Positions 1 through 4,654 of a stretch of DNA of 5,907 nt are shown here, one piece after another; position 1 is the first letter of the stretch, and the number at the start of each line of letters is the position of its first letter. The translations under genes were made by a program, and so were the position numbers. The notes below the pieces were generated by a model, which did no database searches, was not told where the DNA came from, and worked only from the letters and a program-made list of their open reading frames with translations. The stretch covers positions 1 to 5,907 of the forward strand of contig JACCZP010000319.1 of NCBI GenBank assembly GCA_013695885.1. Direction: 5' to 3'. Source of the DNA: Thermoleophilaceae bacterium (lineage in GTDB: Bacteria; Actinomycetota; Thermoleophilia; Solirubrobacterales; Thermoleophilaceae).

Positions 1-702
1 GTGTTCAGCGCCGCGTTCACGCCGGTGGTCGTGTCGATCGTCGGCGAGGCGCTGAAGCGACCGGCGAAGACCATCTCCCAGGTCCGCCCGGTGCGCCGCG
101 ACCGTGCTACGAGCACGGGTCGGGGCATGCCCGCGATGTCCGGCGTGCCGTCGCCCGCCCGGGCCGCGCCCTCGCCGGCGGGAGGAGACCCGGTGCCGTC
201 AGGTGACGCCGCGCCGTCGGTCACCAGCTCGACCGCCGGAGGCGTCGCGCGGGGCGGGCGGGGCTTCGTGCGTCTCTTCGGGCGGCGGGTCAACATGCGA
301 CTGGCGCTCGCGACCGGTGGCCTCGCGTTCGTGATCGCCGCAGCCTTCCTGACCCTGCCCGAGCTCGTGGCCGGCGAGTCGGTCGCCGGCCAGCCGGGCC
401 GCACGACGCTCGGCGGCGGGTCCTCGGTCGACACCTCCGGCGAGAGCTCCGGCCCCTCCGCGGAGTCCGACCCCGACGCCCCCGGTGACGCCAAGGACGC
501 CGGCGCCGAGCAGGACGGCGAGAGGACCGCTCCCGAGTCGGAGTCGTCGTCGGGCGCCGAGCCGCAGGAGCCCTCTGCACAGGGTGAGGGCGAGCGAAGC
601 CGCCAGCCCCAGCAGCAGAGGCCCACCGAGGAGCCTCCGGCGGCCGGCGAGCCACCCTCGCCGCAGCCGCAGTCGCCTCAGCCGCCCGGCCAGTCGCCCT
701 GA
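1..702 (+). CDS. Single-pass membrane protein with disordered tail (5'-partial)
   Basis: No enzymatic function is recognised. The visible 233 residues begin with a short hydrophobic stretch (about 1-18, containing AAFTPVVV), then a basic, Pro/Ala/Ser-rich linker (about 20-97). One clear membrane-spanning segment follows at about 101-124 (LALATGGLAFVIAAAFLTLP), preceded by an Arg-rich flank (RLFGRRVNMR) that predicts a cytoplasmic N-side. After it comes a roughly 110-residue low-complexity tail rich in Ser, Gly, Glu, Pro and Gln, ending in PQ/SP repeats, probably extracytoplasmic and disordered. The GTG at base 1 reads as Val-Phe-Ser inside a hydrophobic segment, so the true start is probably outside the window. 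From memory, thermoleophilian membrane proteins share the TM, LPELVAG and RTTLGGG order; this is family recollection, not a search result. The stop (TGA, 700-702) lies 20 nt before the oxidoreductase start, so the two may be co-transcribed. I am confident it is a real gene and cannot assign a role. Confidence 0.72.
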   Translation: MFSAAFTPVVVSIVGEALKRPAKTISQVRPVRRDRATSTGRGMPAMSGVPSPARAAPSPAGGDPVPSGDAAPSVTSSTAGGVARGGRGFVRLFGRRVNMRLALATGGLAFVIAAAFLTLPELVAGESVAGQPGRTTLGGGSSVDTSGESSGPSAESDPDAPGDAKDAGAEQDGERTAPESESSSGAEPQEPSAQGEGERSRQPQQQRPTEEPPAAGEPPSPQPQSPQPPGQSP

Positions 703-703
703 C

Positions 704-725
704 GAGGAGATGTGACCTCGCGGTG
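704..725 (+). promoter_or_regulatory. Ribosome-binding site and ambiguous start of the oxidoreductase
   Basis: A good Shine-Dalgarno sequence (AGGAGA, 705-710) follows the upstream stop codon directly. The first in-frame ATG/GTG is the GTG at 723, which leaves a rather long 12-nt spacer and starts the protein inside the first Rossmann beta strand. The ATG at 710-712 is in another frame and is followed at once by TGA; the GTG at 712 is also out of frame. In the correct frame, reading back from 723 gives Cys-Asp-Leu-Ala, the kind of residues expected before the GGGTAG motif, and the next start-like codon is a CTG at 699-701 that overlaps the upstream stop. Confidence 0.45.
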
Positions 726-2171
726 CTCGGAGGCGGCACCGCCGGGCTCGTGGCTGCCACCATCGCCGGGCGCCTCGGCGCGCGCGTGGTCCTCGCCGAG
801 CGCGCCCACACCGGCGGCGACTGCCTGTGGACGGGCTGCGTGCCCTCGAAGAGCCTGCTGGCCGCCGCCGCTCTCGCCCACCGGATGCGCACGGCCGACG
901 CCGTGGGCCTGACCCCATGCGAGCCCGCGGTCGACTTCGCGGCGGTGATGGCCCATGTCCACGGGGCCCGCGAGCGGATCGCCCCGCACGACTCGCCCGA
1001 GCGCCTGCGCGCCGCCGGCGTGGAGGTGCACGAGTCCGTGGGGCGCTTCCTCGACCCCGGCGTGGTCGAGGTCGGCGGCCGGCCGCTCCGCTACCGCGCT
1101 GCGCTGATCGCCACCGGGTCCCGCCCGATGCTGCCGCCGATCCCCGGCCTCGGCGAGGCCCGGCCGCTCACGAGCGAGACCGTGTGGGACCTCACCGAGC
1201 TGCCGACCCGGCTGGTGGTGCTCGGCGGTGGGAGCATCGGCTGCGAGCTGGCCCAGGCGTTCGGCCGCCTCGGCAGCGACGTGACCGTCCTCGAGGCGGG
1301 CCCGCGCCTCGTCGGGCGCGAGGAGCCCGAGGCCTCCGAGCTCGTCCGCGAGCGCCTCGAGCGCGAGGGCGTGCGCGTGGTGCTCGACGCGCGGGTCGTG
1401 GGGGCACGCACCCGGTCGGTCGACGTCGAGCATGCGGGCGGTCGCGAGGCCGTCGACCACGACCGGCTGCTCGTGGCCGCGGGGCGGGCGCCGGACACCG
1501 ACGGGCTCGGCCTCGCGCGCGCGGGCGTCGAGACCGACGCCGCGGGCGCCGTGGTCGTGGACGGGCGACTGCGCACGAGCGCCCACGACGTGTACGCGGC
1601 CGGCGACGTGACCGGCGCCCTCCCGTTCACCCACGTGGCCGCCTACCACGCCCGTGTGGCGGTGGTGAACGCGCTGCTGCGAACGCGCCGGCGGGTGTCC
1701 TATCGCGCGGTGCCCTGGGTCACCTTCACCGACCCCGAGGTCGCGCGCGTCGGCCTCAGCGAAGCGCAGGCGCGCGAGCGCCTCGGGGACGCCGTCGTGG
1801 TGGCCCGTCACGACTACGCGGAGTCCGACCGCGCGATCACCGCGGGGGAGGCCTACGGGTTCGCGAAGCTCGTGGGCGATCGGCGCGGGCGCCTCCTCGG
1901 CGCCACCGTGGCCGCGCCCGGGGGCGGCGAGGCCATCGCGGCGCTCGCCGCGCGCATCGAGGCCGGCGACACGATCGCCGACGTCTCGAACGCCGTGCAC
2001 GCCTATCCCACCTTCGCCGAGGGCCCGGCACAGGCGGCCGACGGCCACCTGCTCGAGCGCCTCGCCCGTGCCCGGCCGCTGAGCGCTGCGGCGCTGGCGG
2101 CGCTCCGCACGGTGGATCGGCTGCCGCGGCCGCGACGGCGGATGCCGCGCCCGACGGGCGGCACCCTCTAG
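723..2171 (+). CDS. FAD-dependent pyridine nucleotide-disulfide oxidoreductase (MerA/Lpd-like)
   Basis: This is a flavoprotein disulfide reductase that passes electrons from NAD(P)H through FAD to a Cys pair; its substrate is unknown and it is probably cytoplasmic. In order: FAD-binding GGGTAG (3-8) with Glu26 at the end of the second strand; redox-active GGDCLWTGCVPSK (Cys34/Cys39, Lys43); ATGSRP (130-135); the NAD(P)-binding GGGSIG (168-173) with Glu191, which favours NADH over NADPH; the second FAD motif YAAGDV (291-296); and the dimerisation domain from about 330. In lipoamide dehydrogenase the catalytic base is the His of HPT; here the motif is HAYPTFAE (426-433), so that position is Tyr428, as in mercuric reductase-like members. 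True MerA is unlikely: there is no N-terminal metal-binding domain and no Cys pair at the C-terminus, which instead ends in a basic Arg/Pro tail (about 462-482). No E2/E1 dehydrogenase genes are nearby. The GTG start is the first usable one but may cut off a few residues. The fold assignment is secure; the substrate is not. Confidence 0.93.
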   Translation: MLGGGTAGLVAATIAGRLGARVVLAERAHTGGDCLWTGCVPSKSLLAAAALAHRMRTADAVGLTPCEPAVDFAAVMAHVHGARERIAPHDSPERLRAAGVEVHESVGRFLDPGVVEVGGRPLRYRAALIATGSRPMLPPIPGLGEARPLTSETVWDLTELPTRLVVLGGGSIGCELAQAFGRLGSDVTVLEAGPRLVGREEPEASELVRERLEREGVRVVLDARVVGARTRSVDVEHAGGREAVDHDRLLVAAGRAPDTDGLGLARAGVETDAAGAVVVDGRLRTSAHDVYAAGDVTGALPFTHVAAYHARVAVVNALLRTRRRVSYRAVPWVTFTDPEVARVGLSEAQARERLGDAVVVARHDYAESDRAITAGEAYGFAKLVGDRRGRLLGATVAAPGGGEAIAALAARIEAGDTIADVSNAVHAYPTFAEGPAQAADGHLLERLARARPLSAAALAALRTVDRLPRPRRRMPRPTGGTL

Positions 2172-2311
2172 ACGCGCCGGCCCTTCGGCCGCCGGAGCCG
2201 CCGGCGGATCGCGGTCAGGAGCACCCCGAGCAGCAGCGACCCCAGGTCCATCGCGAAGGAGACGAGATGGCCCGGGGGGCCGGTCACGAGCCGGGCGGCG
2301 AGGCACTCCAC
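2168..2311 (-). CDS. Predicted small membrane protein, convergent with the oxidoreductase
   Basis: The minus-strand frame from a GTG at 2311 to TAG at 2170-2168 encodes 47 residues: a start VECLAARLVTGPPGHL, a hydrophobic stretch at about 16-35 (LVSFAMDLGSLLLGVLLTAI) able to span the membrane, and an Arg/Lys-rich end (RRRLRRPKGRRV). By the positive-inside rule the C-terminus would be cytoplasmic. Hand counting of the 47 codons gives G or C at 46 third, 38 first and 25 second positions, the 3>1>2 order of genuine high-GC coding sequence. The + frame sharing the same third positions gives first below second, and has no start codon. The frame stays open upstream to GTGs at 2398 and 2407, but the third-position bias drops there, so 2311 is preferred; a 76-residue version from 2398 is possible. 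No clear Shine-Dalgarno is seen before 2311. Its stop shares CTAG with the oxidoreductase stop. No function is assigned. Confidence 0.42.
   Translation of the reverse strand: MECLAARLVTGPPGHLVSFAMDLGSLLLGVLLTAIRRRLRRPKGRRV
2175..2194. terminator. Weak GC-rich hairpin after the oxidoreductase
   Basis: CGGCC (2178-2182) pairs with GGCCG (2187-2191) around a CTTC loop. Two more pairs form outside a C-C mismatch (2175-2176 with 2193-2194). It begins four bases after the oxidoreductase stop, so it could help end that transcript. No T-run follows on the + strand, and the hairpin lies inside the last codons of the proposed minus-strand gene, so this is a tentative call. Confidence 0.2.
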
Positions 2312-2426
2312 GCGTCCCGGCCGGACCCCGGGAGGGGGTGCTTCGCAAGCCGCCCCAGAGCCCTCCGGCGAGGCCGACGCAGGGGCGGGTGAGGACACGT
2401 GGCCCACGCTATCGTGGCCCAGCCCG
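2312..2426. other. Intergenic region between divergent small ORF and tig
   Basis: This stretch separates the proposed minus-strand gene from tig. It holds the overlapping -10-like hexamers described separately and the weaker 5' extension of the minus-strand frame. A + strand reading from ATG 2267 to TGA 2392 crosses it, but its Arg/Gly-rich product and very high G+C at second positions argue against coding. I see no tRNA, riboswitch or T-rich terminator here. Confidence 0.5.
2406..2415. promoter_or_regulatory. Overlapping divergent -10-like hexamers upstream of tig
   Basis: TATCGT (2410-2415, + strand) fits the TANNNT form of a -10 element. On the minus strand, bases 2411-2406 read TAGCGT, also TANNNT. 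The 10-bp block ACGCTATCGT is nearly its own reverse complement (8 of 10 positions). On the + strand a transcript would start around 2422, only a few bases before the tig ATG. On the minus strand it would start near 2399, next to an in-frame GTG at 2398. No convincing -35 is seen on either side, so this is suggestive only. Confidence 0.3.
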
Positions 2427-3866
2427 ATGCCCGCCGAGCTGACCACCACGCTGACCGAGCTCGACCCCGCGCGGGTGCGCGTGGACGTCGAGGTCGAGCC
2501 GACGGCCGTCGAGCGCGAGATCGACCGCGCGGCCCGGTCGCTGGCCGGCGACATGAAGGTCCCGGGCTTCCGGCGCGGCAAGGCTCCCACCCCGGTGGTG
2601 CTACAGCGCCTCGGGCGCGCCGCGGTGCTGGAGGAGGCCATGCGCGAGGCCCTGCCCGAGTGGTACGAGGAGGCGGTCATCAGCGCGCGGGTGGCGCCGG
2701 TCGGCCGTCCGGACCTGGCTCTCCACGCGCTTCCTGACAAGGGAGGCACGCTGGCGTTCTCCTTCGAGGTCGGAGTGGTGCCCCCGGCCACGCTCGGGGA
2801 CTACCGCGGCGTCGAGGTGCCGCGGCCCGAGGCGGAGGTCGCCACCGACGCCGTCGACGCCGAGATCGACCGTGTGCGCGACTCGCTCGCCGCGCTCGAG
2901 AACGTCGAGCGTCCGGCCCAGCGCGGCGACTTCGTGGTGGTCGACTTCGTCGGCTCGATCGACGGCGAGCCCTTCGAGGGCGGCGAGGCCCGGGGCTCGA
3001 TGCTCGAGCTCGGATCGGAGCGTCTGATCCCCGGGTTCGAGGAGCAGCTCGTCGGCGCCTCCGCGGAGGACGAGCGCGAGGTGAGCGTCACCTTCCCCGA
3101 GGACTACGGGGCCGAGCACCTCGCCGGCCGCGAGGCGACCTTCGCGGTCGCTGTCAGGGAGGTCAAGGAGAAGCGCCCGCCCGAGCTCGACGACGACTTC
3201 GCCGCGGAGGCCGGCGGCTTCGACTCGGTGGACGAGCTGCGCGAGGACGTCGAGTCGCGCATGCGTGAGGCCCGCGAGGGCCAGATCGACACCGAGTTCC
3301 GCGCCGCGGCGATCGACGCCGTGCTCGAGCAGGCCACCGTGGACATCCCGCACGACCTCGTGCACGCGAAGGCCCACGACATGTGGGCCGCCACCGGACG
3401 CCGGTTGCGTGCGCAGGGCATCGACCCGGAGCGCTTCCTCGAGGCCACCGGCAAGACCGAGGAGGAGATCGCCGCCGAGCACGAGCCCGAGGCCGAGCGC
3501 GCGCTCGGACGTGAGAGCGTGCTGGCCGCCATCGTCGAGGCCGAGGGGATCGACGCCTCCGACGACGAGCTGCTCGACAGCCTGCGCGAGTCGGCGACCG
3601 CGCACAGCGCCTCCCACGGCCACGACCCCCCGGACGACGACGAGCTGCGGGATTCGCTCGCGCGGTCCAAGGAGGACGGTCGCGACGAGGAGCTGCGCGC
3701 CGACGTGCGCATGCGCAAGGCGGTGGACCTCGTGGTGGAGCACGCGAGGGCGGTCCCGGCGGCCCCGGCCGAGGCCGAGGCCGGCGAGAAGCTGTGGACG
3801 CCGGACTCCGAGGAGCCCGCGGAGTCCGGCGCAGCGCCCGGCAAGCTATGGACGCCGGGCTCCTAG
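2427..3866 (+). CDS. tig: Trigger factor, ribosome-associated chaperone and prolyl isomerase
   Basis: Trigger factor docks at the ribosomal exit tunnel through protein L23, shields nascent chains and catalyses prolyl cis-trans isomerisation. The 479 residues show the three standard domains. The N-terminal ribosome-binding domain (about 1-125) carries the signature GFRRGKAP (47-54). The FKBP-type isomerase domain follows (about 165-247, with VDFVGSIDGEPFEGG, LIPGFEEQLVG and TFPEDYG). The helical SurA-like chaperone domain runs from about 252 to 442. It is longer than the E. coli protein (432) because of an acidic stretch with HGHDPPDDDE (about 397-406) and a roughly 35-residue disordered Ala/Glu/Pro tail. 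The tail holds KLWTP twice (455-459 and 473-477). ATG 2427 is chosen because the next residues (ELTTTLTELDPARVRVDVEV) match the usual N-terminus. There is no Shine-Dalgarno before it, which fits a leaderless or near-leaderless transcript. clpP and clpX follow on the same strand. Confidence 0.97.
   Translation: MPAELTTTLTELDPARVRVDVEVEPTAVEREIDRAARSLAGDMKVPGFRRGKAPTPVVLQRLGRAAVLEEAMREALPEWYEEAVISARVAPVGRPDLALHALPDKGGTLAFSFEVGVVPPATLGDYRGVEVPRPEAEVATDAVDAEIDRVRDSLAALENVERPAQRGDFVVVDFVGSIDGEPFEGGEARGSMLELGSERLIPGFEEQLVGASAEDEREVSVTFPEDYGAEHLAGREATFAVAVREVKEKRPPELDDDFAAEAGGFDSVDELREDVESRMREAREGQIDTEFRAAAIDAVLEQATVDIPHDLVHAKAHDMWAATGRRLRAQGIDPERFLEATGKTEEEIAAEHEPEAERALGRESVLAAIVEAEGIDASDDELLDSLRESATAHSASHGHDPPDDDELRDSLARSKEDGRDEELRADVRMRKAVDLVVEHARAVPAAPAEAEAGEKLWTPDSEEPAESGAAPGKLWTPGS
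3789..3863 (+). repeat. Direct repeat encoding KLWTP-x-S twice in the trigger factor tail
   Basis: Two 21-base units, 3789-3809 and 3843-3863, differ at only two positions and lie exactly 54 bases (18 codons) apart in the same frame. They encode KLWTPDS and KLWTPGS, and the second is the very end of the protein. The match includes synonymous positions, which fits a fairly recent in-frame duplication. One of the two differences is silent (CTG/CTA); the other changes Asp to Gly. Confidence 0.8.
3801..3863 (+). other. Strong stem-loop with possible pseudoknot at the 3' end of tig
   Basis: CCGGACTCCG (3801-3810) and CGGAGTCCGG (3820-3829) are perfect 10-base complements around a 9-base loop. Eight bases of the loop (3812-3819, GGAGCCCG) are perfectly complementary to 3856-3863 (CGGGCTCC), which ends at the tig stop codon. 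The layout matches an H-type pseudoknot: a 10-bp first stem, a 1-base first connector, an 8-bp second stem and a 26-base crossing loop. It lies wholly in coding sequence. No T-run follows and no slippery heptamer precedes it, so neither termination nor frameshifting is specifically indicated. Confidence 0.5.
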
Positions 3867-3908
3867 ACGTCCGATCGGGGGCCTGCGCGGCGGTCGTCGG
3901 AGCCCTCT

Positions 3909-3930
3909 CGACGCTCGTCCACGACCGTCG
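3909..3930. promoter_or_regulatory. 22-bp near-perfect dyad, candidate operator of the clpP promoter
   Basis: The half-sites CGACGCTCGTC (3909-3919) and CACGACCGTCG (3920-3930) are inverted copies matching at 9 of 10 outer positions, centred between 3919 and 3920, with C facing C as the only outer mismatch. The centre lies about 44 bp upstream of the start site expected from the extended -10 at 3949-3957, a usual place for an activator that contacts RNA polymerase. Actinobacterial clp genes are often activated by ClgR, but this does not clearly match the ClgR box I know, nor the HspR HAIR element. As RNA it would form a hairpin that might instead end the tig transcript, though no T-run follows. 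Confidence 0.4.
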
Positions 3931-3948
3931 GGGCGACCCTGGCTCCAT

Positions 3949-3957
3949 TGCTACAGT
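3949..3957 (+). promoter_or_regulatory. Extended -10 promoter upstream of clpP
   Basis: TGCTACAGT contains the TANNNT hexamer TACAGT (3952-3957) preceded by TG at the extended -10 position. It sits in the least GC-rich part of the tig-clpP gap. Transcription would begin near 3964, giving a leader of about 70 nt before clpP. No good -35 is seen at the expected distance (3929-3934 reads CGGGGC), which suits an extended -10 or activator-dependent promoter. Confidence 0.45.
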
Positions 3958-4012
3958 GAGCCGACCGAGTGCCCGGCGGACCGCGCCGCGGCTTGAAGGA
4001 CTGGACCCGACC

Positions 4013-4035
4013 AGGGAGAAGAACCGAGAGCCGTG
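4013..4035 (+). promoter_or_regulatory. Ribosome-binding site and GTG start of clpP
   Basis: AGGGAG (4013-4018) is the best Shine-Dalgarno candidate, with a long 14-nt spacer to GTG 4033; GAGAG (4026-4030) is too close. An in-frame ATG at 4051 would also open the gene, but it would delete the LVP of the conserved [15 protein letters not shown]-terminus, so GTG 4033 is preferred. Confidence 0.55.
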
Positions 4036-4617
4036 AGTCCCCTTGTCCCCATGGTCGTCGAGCAGACCTCGCGCGGCGAGCGCGCGTTCGACATCTACTC
4101 GCGCCTGCTGAACGAGCGCATCGTCTTCCTCGGCACGCCGGTCACCGATGACATCGCCAACCTCGTGGTGGCCCAGCTCCTTCACCTCCAGGCGGAGGAT
4201 CCCGACAAGGACATCTCGCTGTACGTCAACTCCCCGGGCGGATCGGTGTACGCGGGCCTCGCGATCTACGACACCATGCAGTACATCAAGCCCGACGTGC
4301 AGACCATCTGCGTCGGCATCGCGATGTCGATGGGCGCCCTGCTCCTGGCCGGCGGGGCAGCCGGCAAGCGCATGGCGCTGCCCAACGCGAAGATCCTCAT
4401 CCACCAGGTGTCCTCGGGCTTCCAGGGCCAGGCCACCGACATCGAGATCCACGCCCGCGAGATCATCGACGTGCGCAAGCGACTCGACCGGATCATCGCC
4501 AAGCACACGGGCCAGGACTTCGAGAAGGTCACCCGCGACACCGAGCGCGACTACTTCATGAGTGCCGAAGAGGCGGTCGAGTACAGCCTGATCGACCGAG
4601 TGATCAGCTCGCAGTAA
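4033..4617 (+). CDS. clpP: ATP-dependent Clp protease proteolytic subunit
   Basis: ClpP is the serine peptidase that forms two stacked heptameric rings in the cytoplasm and degrades proteins delivered by Clp ATPases, here ClpX encoded just downstream. The catalytic triad is intact: Ser99 (in GIAMSMGA), His124 (ILIHQ) and Asp173 (TERDYF), with the same spacing as in E. coli. The [10 protein letters not shown] segment (66-75) supplies the oxyanion-hole glycines. The N-terminal [20 protein letters not shown] (4-23) is the axial-loop and handle start conserved in the family. At 194 residues it is near the usual length, with little or no room for the longer propeptide found in E. coli. The gene lies 166 nt after tig with its own likely promoter, and 37 nt before clpX. 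Only one clpP is seen; many actinobacteria have two, so a paralogue elsewhere is possible. Confidence 0.98.
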   Translation: MSPLVPMVVEQTSRGERAFDIYSRLLNERIVFLGTPVTDDIANLVVAQLLHLQAEDPDKDISLYVNSPGGSVYAGLAIYDTMQYIKPDVQTICVGIAMSMGALLLAGGAAGKRMALPNAKILIHQVSSGFQGQATDIEIHAREIIDVRKRLDRIIAKHTGQDFEKVTRDTERDYFMSAEEAVEYSLIDRVISSQ

Positions 4618-4643
4618 GCAGGACTGTCCGCCGCAGCTCGAAT

Positions 4644-4654
4644 AGGGGAGGAGC
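4644..4654 (+). promoter_or_regulatory. Strong ribosome-binding site of clpX
   Basis: AGGGGAGGAG (4644-4653) offers two overlapping Shine-Dalgarno registers just before ATG 4655, the strongest in the window. The 37-nt clpP-clpX gap holds no clear promoter or terminator, which supports co-transcription with translation of clpX started independently. Confidence 0.8.

Noticed and set aside
678..2348. 556-codon open frame on the minus strand opposite the oxidoreductase
   Set aside because: It mirrors a gene with intact family motifs on the + strand. Its product is Arg/Gly/His-rich with no recognisable domain, as expected from the antisense of GC-rich coding sequence.
827..2392. 521-codon + strand frame overlapping the oxidoreductase
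   Set aside because: The product is overwhelmingly Arg, Gly, Pro and Ala, typical of an off-frame reading of high-GC coding DNA.
2267..2392. 41-codon + strand ORF with an AAGGA sequence before its ATG
   Set aside because: Its second codon positions are very GC-rich and its product is Arg/Gly-rich low complexity. The minus-strand frame over the same bases explains the codon periodicity better.
2601..3743. 380-codon minus-strand frame inside tig
   Set aside because: Shadow of tig; the + strand frame carries all trigger factor motifs without interruption.
3974..3988. Small hairpin (CGGCG/CGCCG) in the clpP leader
   Set aside because: Five base pairs in a very GC-rich leader is close to what chance would give, and nothing ties it to the start codon.
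3991..4012. CTTGAAG upstream of clpP as an HspR (HAIR) site
   Set aside because: The second half of the HAIR inverted repeat is missing, so only a partial chance match remains.
3794..4036. 80-codon + strand ORF across the end of tig and the tig-clpP gap
   Set aside because: No ribosome-binding site or recognisable domain. It starts inside the KLWTP repeat and runs through the likely promoter.
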